The translations under genes and the position numbers were made by a program. From Gammaproteobacteria bacterium UBA4421 (lineage in GTDB: Bacteria; Pseudomonadota; Gammaproteobacteria; Pseudomonadales; Azotimanducaceae), in NCBI GenBank assembly GCA_002389675.1, contig DGQF01000022.1, positions 53,415 through 117,414 on the forward strand: a stretch of DNA of 64,000 nucleotides, given 5' to 3'. The notes beneath the pieces were generated by a model. It saw only the letters and a program-made list of their open reading frames with translations. It was not told where the DNA came from and ran no database searches. Position 1 is the first letter of the stretch. Each line of letters opens with the position of its first letter. Of this stretch, positions 16,206 to 24,995 are shown in pieces.

Positions 16206-17396
16206 ATGATCTTCATTGACATCAACGACTGGGAATTTTCAGCGCGAACCGAGCAAGGCACAGTGCTGTACAACGCCCGCGCTGGCGCATCAACAGCCCA
16301 AGGCCCGCTGGTATTTGGAGACGCTGCCAACCAATGTTCGCGAACCCACCCGCAACGTTTCAATAACAAATATCTTTATACGCTGGCAGCTGAACCTATC
16401 GCTGGCGATCTGAAACCGGCAAAAAATCATGCCGACCTGATTTACCACCATCTACTTCAGCTGCAACTTCCCGCCGACAAACCGATCACTTTTTGTGTCG
16501 GTGGACACCTCACATTGACGCACCTTGGATTACTGCTGGGCATCGCTAAAGAAGCGAAACTCGACGTCAAAGGGTTTCTCGATAGCGCCCTGGCACACTC
16601 GCTGAGTACCCCGTTTACCGAAAACTATCACGTATTGGACCTCGAACTGCATAGGCTGGTCGTCAGCCATGTTTCAATCACTAATAACGAGCGCACCGCC
16701 GGCAACACCACCACCTACGACGGAATGGGAGCCGCGGCAATCATCGAAGGCTGGATGAATGTCATTGCTGATGAATTTGTACAGAAAACGCGATTCGACC
16801 CCCTGCACACCGGCGCCTGCGAACAACAGCTGCTCGATCAAATCAATGGCTGGATGGGGGAACAAAAACTTAAGGATCAACACATCAGCCTCAGCTATGC
16901 AGATGCCAATAGAGACATCGACGTAGCAGCAAGCCTATTAAGCGATAAATTGCAGCAACGCCTGACCGGCTGTGATTTTGAATCGATCAGTCGCCTACTG
17001 TTGAGCCCACGTGCGGCCCGCATGCCGGGTCTTAAAGACGCGCTCGCAAAGCGCATTGCGCAAGTGATGGTCGCAGATGAAGCCAGCCTCCCGAATAACT
17101 ATCATACGCTCACCCAGAGTTTGTCAGATCAGGGCGTACGGCGGATCATTACCGCCAAAACCGATCTCGAAGTGGCGCCTGCCACCACCAAACAAAAAGC
17201 CACACATCTACTCTTGCACAACCAAGCACATCCATTGAGTGCCCAACGGTTCGCCAAACATCTTGATCCTCAACATAGCAAAACACGCTCCACCGACATT
17301 GCAGTCAATGGCGTCATTGCGCCCGGCGAGACTGTTTATGTCGGTGACCGTGTATTACTACAAGAGCTAACTTATACCGCCATCACAGTGCTGTAG
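16206..17396 (+). CDS. Actin/Hsp70-like (ASKHA-fold) protein, probable
   Basis: 396 residues, no signal peptide or membrane helix, so cytoplasmic. The start MIFIDINDWEFSARTEQG, the ITFCVGGHLTLTHLGLLLGIAKEAKL segment and the second strand pair VLDLELHRLVVSHVSI follow the order of the duplicated ribonuclease-H-like halves of Hsp70/FtsA-type ATPases. The phosphate-binding loops are poorly kept (DINDW instead of the usual DxGTxx), so ATP binding is doubtful. The C-terminal 60 residues (HPLSAQRF to VYVGDRVLL) may be a separate small beta domain. It sits between the proton channel and the first vWA gene with three- and five-base gaps. Fold assignment is inference. Confidence 0.55.
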   Translation: MIFIDINDWEFSARTEQGTVLYNARAGASTAQGPLVFGDAANQCSRTHPQRFNNKYLYTLAAEPIAGDLKPAKNHADLIYHHLLQLQLPADKPITFCVGGHLTLTHLGLLLGIAKEAKLDVKGFLDSALAHSLSTPFTENYHVLDLELHRLVVSHVSITNNERTAGNTTTYDGMGAAAIIEGWMNVIADEFVQKTRFDPLHTGACEQQLLDQINGWMGEQKLKDQHISLSYADANRDIDVAASLLSDKLQQRLTGCDFESISRLLLSPRAARMPGLKDALAKRIAQVMVADEASLPNNYHTLTQSLSDQGVRRIITAKTDLEVAPATTKQKATHLLLHNQAHPLSAQRFAKHLDPQHSKTRSTDIAVNGVIAPGETVYVGDRVLLQELTYTAITVL

Positions 17397-17400
17397 GCGC

Positions 17401-18489
17401 ATGCTCCAACGACGCAAATTCACGGTATTCTCGCTTTCTTTCCTAGACGTCATGTCATGCGGCTTTGGCGCAGTTGTGCTTATATTTTTAATCATCAATC
17501 ACGACAGCAGCGAAGATCAACAGGTCAACAACGATGACATGCTGGCCGAAATTCGAATGCTCGATTATCAGGTTCAAAGCGGCGAAAAAGACCTCTTTGA
17601 GATGATTCAAGCCCTGCAGGAGATAGAGGCCCGGGTCGAAGACTCGGATAATCAACTGACAAGCACCCAAGAAAGCCTCGAGCAGAAACAAGAGAGTTTG
17701 TCTGAACTACAAGAAACGTCTGTTGCAACAACAGAAAGTCTCAATGCGCTCACTGCAGATCTTGAATCCAGAGAAGAAGAAGTGAATCGACTGCTGGCTC
17801 TCAAGGCGGCCAGTGAAGGAACTCAAGCCCGCTCTTTTAAGGGCACCGGCGACCGCCAATATTTAACTGGCTTACGCATCGGCGGACGAAATATTGTGGT
17901 CGCCATTGACACCTCAGCCAGCATGCTGGACGACACCATCGTCAATGTATTACGCAGGCGGAATATGAGTGATGCACAGCAACTGGCCGCCCCTAAATGG
18001 CAGCGCGCCATTCGCACAGTAGAATGGATTGCCGCACAATTACCTCTTGATGCGGACTTCCAGCTATTGGGCTTTGCCGAGGCCACCGCGTCCTTTGTAC
18101 CCGAGGCGACCATGGACTGGGTACCGATGTTTGACGGTCAAGCACTCAATGCTGCCGTGGAGGCGCTGAGGACGGTGAAACCCAAAGGCGGATCAAGCTT
18201 AGTTAATCTTATTTTAGAAATACGCCAGATGTCTCCGATTCCTGATAATGTCTACATCATCACTGACGGTCTGCCAACTCAAGGCGAGAGACCACCCCGC
18301 GGTGCCACCATTACCGGCAAACGCCGATTGGAACTTTTTGGTGAGGCGGTAGACCGGCTCCCTAAACAAATCCCTATTAACGTCATTATGTTTCCGATGG
18401 AAGGGGACCCTATGGCTTCCGCAGCATATTGGAACGTCGCCCGCGCCACCGGCGGCGCATTCATCTCGCCCTCTTGGGACTGGCCATAA
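17401..18489 (+). CDS. vWA-domain protein with ExbD/TolR-like N-terminal helix (subunit 1)
   Basis: 362 residues. A short basic N-terminus leads into one transmembrane helix with the sequence FSLSFLDVMSCGFGAVV; Asp16 lies at the start of the helix, where ExbD, TolR and MotB hold their proton-carrying aspartate. A coiled coil follows (about 45-140), then a periplasmic von Willebrand A domain from about 155 to the end. The metal-ion-dependent adhesion site is present as AIDTSASM (Asp170, Ser172, Ser174) and ITDGLPT (Asp289); the threonine position appears to be serine in KGGSSLVN. The usual peptidoglycan-binding domain of MotB is replaced by the vWA. Its stop overlaps the start of the second vWA gene (TAATG). 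Confidence 0.88.
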   Translation: MLQRRKFTVFSLSFLDVMSCGFGAVVLIFLIINHDSSEDQQVNNDDMLAEIRMLDYQVQSGEKDLFEMIQALQEIEARVEDSDNQLTSTQESLEQKQESLSELQETSVATTESLNALTADLESREEEVNRLLALKAASEGTQARSFKGTGDRQYLTGLRIGGRNIVVAIDTSASMLDDTIVNVLRRRNMSDAQQLAAPKWQRAIRTVEWIAAQLPLDADFQLLGFAEATASFVPEATMDWVPMFDGQALNAAVEALRTVKPKGGSSLVNLILEIRQMSPIPDNVYIITDGLPTQGERPPRGATITGKRRLELFGEAVDRLPKQIPINVIMFPMEGDPMASAAYWNVARATGGAFISPSWDWP

Positions 18490-19469
18490 TGCGTTCAAGG
18501 CGCGGTATAGAAGAGTTTAGCGTTTCTTTTCTTGACGTCATATGTTGTGGTTTCGGGGCCATTATTCTTTTGCTGATGATCACCAAAACAGTGGAGCCCA
18601 TACTGCTTGAGAAAAGTAATCAGAATCTTCAGGGCCAGGTGCAGCAAAGAGAGCAGGCCCTGTTTGAAATTCGCGGGCAAATTCGCGAGCTCCGGCGTCA
18701 GATCAACAGCAGCTCGTCTGATCTGGACACCAAACTGACACAACTGGCCGACCTCAAGCGCCAACTCCAGCAAATTTTAGGGCAGTTTGACAACCTGTCT
18801 GAAGCACAAGAAGACATCTCAACCGAATCCCTGCAACTGGCTGAGGCAAAACAATCTTTAACCGATGAAATGCAGCGTTTGCTGGGAATGGATTTCAAGC
18901 GCTCATCAGGCCTTGTGGGCGGTATTACCGTCGACTCGGAATACATCATCTTCATCATCGATACCTCAGGCAGCATGCAAAGTGTCGCCTGGCCTCGGGT
19001 GCTTCAAAAAGTAAGTGAAACCTTATCCATTTACCCTCAGGTTAAAGGCATCCAGATTATGAACGACATGGGCGATTATATGTTTTCACGTTATGCTGGC
19101 GCCTGGATCGAAGACACACCGGCACTGCGTAACTCCATCATTACGACCCTACAAACCTGGGCACCCTTTAGTAATTCGAGTCCAGTCGAAGGCATCACTA
19201 TGGCCATCAATACATACTATGATCCGGAAAAACGAATTAGCCTCTACGTCTTTGGTGATGACTATACGGGCAACTCAATTGAGGAAGTTGTTGAGGCGGT
19301 TGAGGCCGTAAATGTAATGGATGAGCGTGGTCGCCGACGCGTCCGTATACATGCGGTCGGCTTTCCGGTATACCTTGACCGACCAAACGCGCGCGTTTAT
19401 CGCTTTGCCGCATTGATGCGCGAACTGGCTTTTAGAAATGATGGAACTTTTGTAGGGTTGGCGGAATGA
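18489..19469 (+). CDS. vWA-domain protein with ExbD/TolR-like N-terminal helix (subunit 2)
   Basis: 326 residues with the same plan as the preceding protein: the helix signature FSVSFLDVICCGFGAII with Asp16 at the identical position, a coiled coil at about 38-130, and a periplasmic vWA domain with a metal site IIDTSGSM (Asp158, Ser160, Ser162) and FGDDYTG (Asp257/Asp258). The two vWA domains are otherwise quite different in sequence, so they are old paralogues rather than a recent duplication. The start at 18489 is fixed by the one-base overlap with the previous stop and by alignment with that protein; an upstream ATG at 18429 lies in another frame of that gene. Confidence 0.88.
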   Translation: MRSRRGIEEFSVSFLDVICCGFGAIILLLMITKTVEPILLEKSNQNLQGQVQQREQALFEIRGQIRELRRQINSSSSDLDTKLTQLADLKRQLQQILGQFDNLSEAQEDISTESLQLAEAKQSLTDEMQRLLGMDFKRSSGLVGGITVDSEYIIFIIDTSGSMQSVAWPRVLQKVSETLSIYPQVKGIQIMNDMGDYMFSRYAGAWIEDTPALRNSIITTLQTWAPFSNSSPVEGITMAINTYYDPEKRISLYVFGDDYTGNSIEEVVEAVEAVNVMDERGRRRVRIHAVGFPVYLDRPNARVYRFAALMRELAFRNDGTFVGLAE

Positions 19470-20203
19470 ATATTTTCACCCTCAGGCGGAATCGCGGCGT
19501 CTCAAAAATACCGACAGCTAGGTCAAAAATGATGGCCGCTTTAACAACGTCGGGGGCAATACTGCTGCTCATAGGGTGCGCCGGAGGTACAACCCAGCTC
19601 GATATCGAAGGCGATTTTCCAGTCCCGATCATGGTCAAGCTGCCCGTGGCACTGGGCATTCACCTCGACACCACGCTCACCACGTTCACACACGCCGAAA
19701 CATTTGAGAACTCGCGAGAATGGGTGGTTTCGATTGGACCCGCCCAAGAAAGGCTGTTTTCTCAACTCGCTCTGGGGTTGTTCAGCGAACATACGCTAAC
19801 CGATAGTGTCTACGCGACACCGCCCTATGATGGTGTCTTAAAACCCGCTATTGCAGAGGTTCAATTTTCTCTGCCAGAACAAACTCGCTCAGATTACTAC
19901 GAAGTTTGGATACGATATGAATTTGATCTCTATGACCGTTCGGGGCGCCTTATCGGCAACTGGCAATTACCCGCGTATGGAAAGGCCAACCAAAAAAACT
20001 ACAGCGGCACCAGCAAAGGCCTACAAGCGGCCGCCATGGCCGCGTGTCGCGACGCCATGGCTTTTTTCAGCATCAATTTTTCTCGCGAACCGGTAGTCAT
20101 GAACTGGTTAAATTCCGGCATGCCTGATGTTCAAGCCCCAGATTCGATAGACAAAACAGATGCGTCAAATACGGCCACATCCTCCGACGGGCGCCCGGTA
20201 TGA
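19466..20203 (+). CDS. Lipoprotein of the proton-channel/vWA operon
   Basis: 245-residue predicted lipoprotein with a clear lipobox LIGC near residue 38, after a rather long basic N-terminus; the ATG at 19529 (second of the Met pair before AALTTSGAILLL) may be the real start, although the first ATG overlaps the preceding stop as ATGA. The mature part is mainly beta: VPIMVKLPVALGIHLD, EVQFSLPEQ, and EVWIRYEFDLYDRSGRLI. The last 30 residues are polar and unstructured. No family is recognised; the fold recalls small outer-membrane assembly lipoproteins but that is only an impression. Confidence 0.68.
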   Translation: MNIFTLRRNRGVSKIPTARSKMMAALTTSGAILLLIGCAGGTTQLDIEGDFPVPIMVKLPVALGIHLDTTLTTFTHAETFENSREWVVSIGPAQERLFSQLALGLFSEHTLTDSVYATPPYDGVLKPAIAEVQFSLPEQTRSDYYEVWIRYEFDLYDRSGRLIGNWQLPAYGKANQKNYSGTSKGLQAAAMAACRDAMAFFSINFSREPVVMNWLNSGMPDVQAPDSIDKTDASNTATSSDGRPV

Positions 20204-20865
20204 GCATCAGATTAGTCCTTATCGCATTCGCGCTCTGGCTAGGCGGTTGCGTCACCGCCACTGTCGAACAAGTTCGCCAAACACAGACCCTGCTGGGGGA
20301 TGGTGACTCGATTGTTGTGATCGGCCGCCGAAATCGCCCCAATCAAGAAGAAGCAGAACTGGATTTTATTGACTGTGTATCGCGCAAGATGAGTACCGGC
20401 GTCGACCGGGTATCGATGATCAGCGAACAAGAATTCAGGGATGCCGTTTTCCCTTGGTTTGAACCTCGCACAGCCCCCCTGAACACCACAGACTTGCCAG
20501 CGTTACTGCAAGAACCTGTATTGGCCAAGCGAATGGATGAAATGGGCTTAAAATATCTGGTCTGGCTTGAGGGTTCCACGCGCCGAACGTCACAGGGAGG
20601 GTCTTTATCTTGCACCGTCACCCCCGCCGGTGGCGGATGTTTCGGCTTTTTAAGCTGGGAAAATGACTCATCTTATGAAGCATCAATCTGGGATACCCAC
20701 ACCGCAAAAACTGCCGGGCGGATCAGTTCAGATGCGGCAGGCACGAGCTACATGCCGGCCCTAGTGGTGCCAATACCTCTGATTGCAAGAGTGCAATCTT
20801 CAGCCTGCAGCAGCTTGGCAGAGCAACTCAGACTGTTTATCCAACCCGACAGCGCCGAATCTTAA
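20200..20865 (+). CDS. Lipoprotein, last gene of the proton-channel/vWA operon
   Basis: 221-residue predicted lipoprotein with a strong signal peptide and lipobox LGGC. The mature protein opens with DSIVVIGRRN and holds YLVWLEGSTRRTSQGGSLSC, GGGCFGFLSWENDSSYEASIWD and SYMPALVVPIPLIAR, blocks that I believe occur in a widespread family of uncharacterised proteobacterial lipoproteins. Several cysteines could make disulfides. It overlaps the previous gene by four bases and ends two bases before the convergent methyltransferase gene, which marks the operon end. No terminator hairpin is visible in that junction. Confidence 0.7.
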   Translation: MSIRLVLIAFALWLGGCVTATVEQVRQTQTLLGDGDSIVVIGRRNRPNQEEAELDFIDCVSRKMSTGVDRVSMISEQEFRDAVFPWFEPRTAPLNTTDLPALLQEPVLAKRMDEMGLKYLVWLEGSTRRTSQGGSLSCTVTPAGGGCFGFLSWENDSSYEASIWDTHTAKTAGRISSDAAGTSYMPALVVPIPLIARVQSSACSSLAEQLRLFIQPDSAES

Positions 20866-20866
20866 T

Positions 20867-21499
20867 TTAGGATCTGGGACGAATATCTATCACCTCGCCT
20901 TCAAACCGATTTGGTTCTATGGAATACCACGCCTGCAGATCCACTTTGTGGTCTTCTGCCATGAGATCACAAAATTCATAGAAAGTCGGTCGTCCCGGAT
21001 CCGCAATCACGACCCGTTCTACACCCGCTTCAAAACTTCGCGCCACCAATTGGCCTAACGGTTTAACCAAAGAATCCCAAAAGCAAATATCGCTGCCGAC
21101 CAGATAACACTGATCAACCAACTCGCTACGGGGCAGATTTGTGAAATCGGCTTGCAGATGCCTCACCGTCACCTCATTTAACTCCGCCAAAACATCCACA
21201 TAAGGAAACACCGCGGGATCCAGATCAACACCTGTCACACGCGACCTGAATCGGTGGGCGCAAAACACGGACACCCCACCCCAACCGCAACCCAACTCCA
21301 TCAGACCTGCCCCCCTCCGCAGACCGTAATGGGTCAGATAATCCATCAGCAAAAAACTCGAACCCCAAGTTTTATGGCCATGAATAGAGGGCTTATAACG
21401 CTTCTTCAGTGCCCTGATGAGTCGGTGTCTCTGATCTAAAAAATAGATGCCGTACGCAAAGTCTATATGCGCTTCTGGGACGGGCTCCAATCTGGGCAT
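20867..21499 (-). CDS. Class I SAM-dependent methyltransferase, protein-lysine type
   Basis: 210 residues. Motif I is MELGCGWGGVSVFCA and the acidic post-I residue is in VTGVDLDPAVFPY; DICFWDSL replaces the usual post-II acidic/aromatic motif. The pattern resembles the METTL21/Methyltransf_16 group of protein lysine methyltransferases more than small-molecule enzymes. The gene is single, convergent with the vWA operon and divergent from suf, so its partner cannot be read from context. The promoter must lie in 21500-21560 next to the IscR-type site. Confidence 0.72.
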   Translation of the reverse strand: MPRLEPVPEAHIDFAYGIYFLDQRHRLIRALKKRYKPSIHGHKTWGSSFLLMDYLTHYGLRRGAGLMELGCGWGGVSVFCAHRFRSRVTGVDLDPAVFPYVDVLAELNEVTVRHLQADFTNLPRSELVDQCYLVGSDICFWDSLVKPLGQLVARSFEAGVERVVIADPGRPTFYEFCDLMAEDHKVDLQAWYSIEPNRFEGEVIDIRPRS

Positions 21500-21557
21500 T
21501 AATTGTCCTTGTGTCTAACCATTTCACCTGAAAATGCGCTTAAAAAGCGTTACGAAA

Positions 21558-21582
21558 ATACCCGACTGTTTTACTTGGGTAT
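21558..21582 (+). promoter_or_regulatory. IscR type-1 binding site upstream of the suf operon
   Basis: The 25 bases read ATACCCGACTG on the left and ACTTGGGTAT on the right, separated by TTTT. Compared with the E. coli IscR type-1 consensus (ATASYYGACTRwww then YAGTCRRSTAT) I count two mismatches, both in the right-hand core (ACTT for AGTC). The outer arms AATACCC and GGGTATT are a perfect inverted repeat. The site is 110 bases before the sufB start. It predicts repression by [2Fe-2S]-IscR and induction under iron limitation or oxidative stress. No iscR gene lies in the window. The rest of 21500-21691 shows no other gene. Confidence 0.75.
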
Positions 21583-21691
21583 TACGTGCGCGTAGACTAC
21601 GTCCCCCAAGAAGACCGCTTCGGGGTTGCGCCGCCACAGGTTCAACAGCACAACATTAAAGCGTAAGTTTACGCATGATAAGGCTCAGAGT

Positions 21692-23158
21692 GTGAATCAA
21701 ACTGTCGACGATTTAGTCCTATCCAATTCGGAATACAATGCCGGCTTCGTCACCGACGTTGAGTCGGAGACCATTCCACCTGGTCTTGACACAACCACCG
21801 TTACCTTTATTTCACAGAAAAAAAAGGAACCACAATGGTTAACCGATTGGCGCCTGAAAGCCTATTCGGCGTGGCAGAAAATGGACGCACCGCGGTGGGC
21901 ACATGTTCATTTTAAGCCAATCGACTTTAACCAGATTTCTTACTATTCAGCACCGAAAAGTCAGACGGATGGCCCCCAGTCTCTCGAGGATGTGGACCCG
22001 GAGCTGCTGCGCACTTATGAAAAATTAGGCATCCCGCTCCACGAACAAGAGGCGCTCGCCGGGGTCATCAATCGCAACCCTAACGTGGCCGTCGACGCGG
22101 TCTTCGACAGCGTTTCAATTGCTACAACCTTTAAAGACAAGCTCGCAGAGGCCGGTGTGGTTTTCTGCCCTATCTCTGAGGCCGTACACAGTCATCCTGA
22201 GCTGGTACAAAAATACCTCGGCTCAGTTGTGCCACAAAAAGATAATTTTTACGCCGCGCTGAACAGCGCGGTATTCAGCGATGGCTCCTTCGTTTATATC
22301 CCTAAAGGCGTACGCTGCCCGATGGAGCTATCCACCTACTTCCGGATCAATGAACGTAATACTGGCCAATTTGAGCGCACTCTGATTATCGCTGATGAAG
22401 GCAGCCACGTGAGCTACCTAGAAGGGTGTACAGCACCCATGCGCGACGAAAATCAACTCCATGCCGCGGTTGTTGAGCTTATTGCGTTAGGAGACGCGGA
22501 GATTAAATACTCCACGGTGCAAAACTGGTATCCCGGCGACAAAGACGGCAATGGCGGAATTTATAATTTTGTCACCAAACGCGGCTTGTGTGCCGGACCC
22601 CGGGCAAAGATTTCTTGGACTCAGGTAGAGACCGGGTCGGCAATCACATGGAAATACCCCAGCGTCATTCTGCGCGGTGACGATAGCGTCGGCGAATTCT
22701 ACTCGGTTGCTCTCACCGGTAACTATCAACAAGCCGACACCGGCACCAAGATGATCCACATGGGGCGCAACACAAAAAGCACCATCATTTCAAAAGGTAT
22801 TTCCACGGGACGCAGCCAAAATACCTACCGCGGCTTGGTGCGCATTTCGCCTACTGCTGAAAAGGCACGCAACTTCACACAGTGTGATTCTTTGTTGATC
22901 GGTGGTGAATGCGGTGCGCACACCTTTCCCTATATTGAAAACAGTAATGCCGGCGCCATCGTCGAACACGAAGCCAGCACCTCAAAAGTGAGCGAAGATC
23001 AGTTATTCGCATGTCAGCAACGCGGCATCGACCCTGAAAAGGCCGTCAGCATGATCGTCAACGGTTTTTGCAAAGAGGTCTTTAAGGAGTTACCCATGGA
23101 GTTTGCAGTTGAAGCCGGGAAATTGATGGAAGTCAGTCTCGAAGGAGCCGTCGGATGA
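21692..23158 (+). CDS. sufB: Fe-S cluster scaffold subunit SufB
   Basis: 488-residue SufB, the scaffold of the SufBC2D complex on which clusters are built. The N-terminal block [19 protein letters not shown], the [15 protein letters not shown] region, [19 protein letters not shown] and the C-terminal beta-helix segment [19 protein letters not shown] are typical. The frame is open from 21626, but the GTG at 21692 is preceded by AAGG with a suitable gap and starts where the family starts, so the extra 22 residues are rejected. Its end overlaps sufC by four bases. Confidence 0.96.
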   Translation: MNQTVDDLVLSNSEYNAGFVTDVESETIPPGLDTTTVTFISQKKKEPQWLTDWRLKAYSAWQKMDAPRWAHVHFKPIDFNQISYYSAPKSQTDGPQSLEDVDPELLRTYEKLGIPLHEQEALAGVINRNPNVAVDAVFDSVSIATTFKDKLAEAGVVFCPISEAVHSHPELVQKYLGSVVPQKDNFYAALNSAVFSDGSFVYIPKGVRCPMELSTYFRINERNTGQFERTLIIADEGSHVSYLEGCTAPMRDENQLHAAVVELIALGDAEIKYSTVQNWYPGDKDGNGGIYNFVTKRGLCAGPRAKISWTQVETGSAITWKYPSVILRGDDSVGEFYSVALTGNYQQADTGTKMIHMGRNTKSTIISKGISTGRSQNTYRGLVRISPTAEKARNFTQCDSLLIGGECGAHTFPYIENSNAGAIVEHEASTSKVSEDQLFACQQRGIDPEKAVSMIVNGFCKEVFKELPMEFAVEAGKLMEVSLEGAVG

Positions 23159-23898
23159 GCCTACTAGAGGTCAACAACATCCACGCAACGGTTGCAGGTC
23201 AAACTATTCTCAAAGGCTTGAACCTGTCCATTCAGCCTGGCGAGGTCCACGCCATTATGGGCCCCAATGGATCAGGGAAATCTACGCTTGCTAACATTCT
23301 AGCCGGCCGCCCCGGCTATGAAATTACCGCAGGGGACGTCCAGCTCAACGATGAGAGCATTGTGGAGTGGCCACCACACGAACGAGCACATGCAGGCCTG
23401 TTTTTGGCCTTTCAATATCCTGTGGAGATTCCCGGCGTCAGCAATATGGAGTTTCTTAAAGCCAGTGTCGACGCGCACGCTTATGCACGCGACGAGCAAC
23501 AAGTGGGCGCGGCTGCCTTCATTAAAAAAGCACGCCAACTGGCCGAATCTCTTGATCTGAACCCTGAATTTCTCAAGCGCGGCGTCAACGAAGGATTTTC
23601 CGGCGGTGAAAAAAAACGCAATGAAATTCTACAACTACTCTTGTTAGAACCTCAATTGGCAGTCCTGGACGAAACTGATTCAGGTCTGGATATCGATGCA
23701 TTGCAGGTCGTAGCGGAGGGTGTGAATCGATTCCGCAACGCCAACAATGCAGTCGTGTTGGTGACGCACTACCAACGCTTACTGGACTATATCGTGCCGG
23801 ACTTTGTACACGTGCTCGCTGATGGCAAAATCGTACAATCGGGAGATAAGGAACTGGCTCTGAAACTCGAAGAAAAAGGCTACGCATGGCTTACGTAG
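23155..23898 (+). CDS. sufC: Fe-S assembly ATPase SufC
   Basis: 247-residue ABC-type ATPase of the SufBC2D complex. Walker A is GPNGSGKST, the signature is [10 protein letters not shown] with the family's ENEI/K-rich variant, Walker B is [16 protein letters not shown], and the switch histidine is in [10 protein letters not shown]. It is soluble, with no membrane partner. The ATG overlaps the sufB stop and its own end overlaps sufD by 13 bases. Confidence 0.97.
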   Translation: MSLLEVNNIHATVAGQTILKGLNLSIQPGEVHAIMGPNGSGKSTLANILAGRPGYEITAGDVQLNDESIVEWPPHERAHAGLFLAFQYPVEIPGVSNMEFLKASVDAHAYARDEQQVGAAAFIKKARQLAESLDLNPEFLKRGVNEGFSGGEKKRNEILQLLLLEPQLAVLDETDSGLDIDALQVVAEGVNRFRNANNAVVLVTHYQRLLDYIVPDFVHVLADGKIVQSGDKELALKLEEKGYAWLT

Positions 23899-24995
23899 CG
23901 GCGCAATGGGCACGCGAGCCGCGTGCACCTGATTGGGTCGAAAATGGCGATGCTCGGCTGCGTCAGATGACGCAGGCTTTAAACAGTAAGCAACACAAGG
24001 AACGCTGGAAATATTCCAAAGTACAGCCCGTCCTCGACCTTATTGCGGCGCCAGCAGCAGCACCTGCTTACAGCCCCCTGCCCGAGGGCATTTCAGAAAT
24101 TATTTATCCGAACACACAAAATACCGCGCCTTTAGGTCCCGACTGGGAAAATGCGCCAGAGGCAACAGCCTGTTTATTTTATCAACCCTGCGTGCACGTA
24201 TTGGAGGTTGAGGGAAATATTGAGTCACCGCTACTGATTCAACACCACGCACGGAGCCTGCCATTGGTGATCAGACTCAAAGCAAATGCCAGCCTGGACC
24301 TTCAAGAAACCATGCTGCAGGACGATGAGCAGCAAGTGCAGACTTTGTGGATTGAACTGGAAACGGGTGCACGCTTGGTACATTCGAGGAATATTTTCTC
24401 CAAAGGTCAGCATTGGCAATACCTCAGGGTCAACGTCGGCAGAGATGCATCCTATGCCCTGCACAACCACAGCAGTGGTGCCCGCTTGCGCAGACAAGAC
24501 GTTCATATTTGTTGCACGCAACCGGGGGCTAATGCCGAGATCTGTAGCGCCTCCCTAGTTGATAAGGCAAACCATTTGGATCAGCAAATTGTGTTAGAAC
24601 ATAGCGCACCCCACACCAACTCACGCCAAACATTCCACGCCATTGGCAATAGCGGCGCTCGAGTCACCTTTAACGGGCGAATACATATTCACAAAGACTG
24701 CGGTGGCACTGACGCCACCTTGGCCAATAAAAATCTCAGCCTGGGCACCGGCGCCGTTATCAATACCAAGCCGGAATTGGAGATTTATACCGACGACGTG
24801 AAATGTGCCCACGGCGCCACTGTCGGTCAATTGGATGATGACCACCTGTTTTATTGCAGCAGCCGAGGCATTCCAGCAGAAGTTGCTCGTAATCTACTGA
24901 GCGAGGCGTTTTTAAAAACGTGCATTCGGGGTCCTCTGGCAGACGACGCACATGCAGAACTTCAATCACAATTTAAGGCGCAGGACCATGCGTGA
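23886..24995 (+). CDS. sufD: Fe-S assembly protein SufD
   Basis: 369-residue SufD, the SufB paralogue that pairs with it. The N-terminal third is variable, as is usual. The right-handed beta-helix core and the conserved C-terminal block KCAHGATVGQLDDDHLFYCSSRGIP followed by ARNLLSEAF identify it. It starts inside the end of sufC and ends inside the start of sufS. No ribosome site is needed beyond coupling, and none is obvious. Confidence 0.95.
   Translation: MAYVAAQWAREPRAPDWVENGDARLRQMTQALNSKQHKERWKYSKVQPVLDLIAAPAAAPAYSPLPEGISEIIYPNTQNTAPLGPDWENAPEATACLFYQPCVHVLEVEGNIESPLLIQHHARSLPLVIRLKANASLDLQETMLQDDEQQVQTLWIELETGARLVHSRNIFSKGQHWQYLRVNVGRDASYALHNHSSGARLRRQDVHICCTQPGANAEICSASLVDKANHLDQQIVLEHSAPHTNSRQTFHAIGNSGARVTFNGRIHIHKDCGGTDATLANKNLSLGTGAVINTKPELEIYTDDVKCAHGATVGQLDDDHLFYCSSRGIPAEVARNLLSEAFLKTCIRGPLADDAHAELQSQFKAQDHA

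Noticed and set aside
7863..20865. Reading the operon as a Zorya or flagellar/Tol system
   Set aside because: Only the channel protein is shared. There is no OmpA-type peptidoglycan-binding domain, no ZorC/ZorD, no TolA/TolB/Pal and no flagellar gene.
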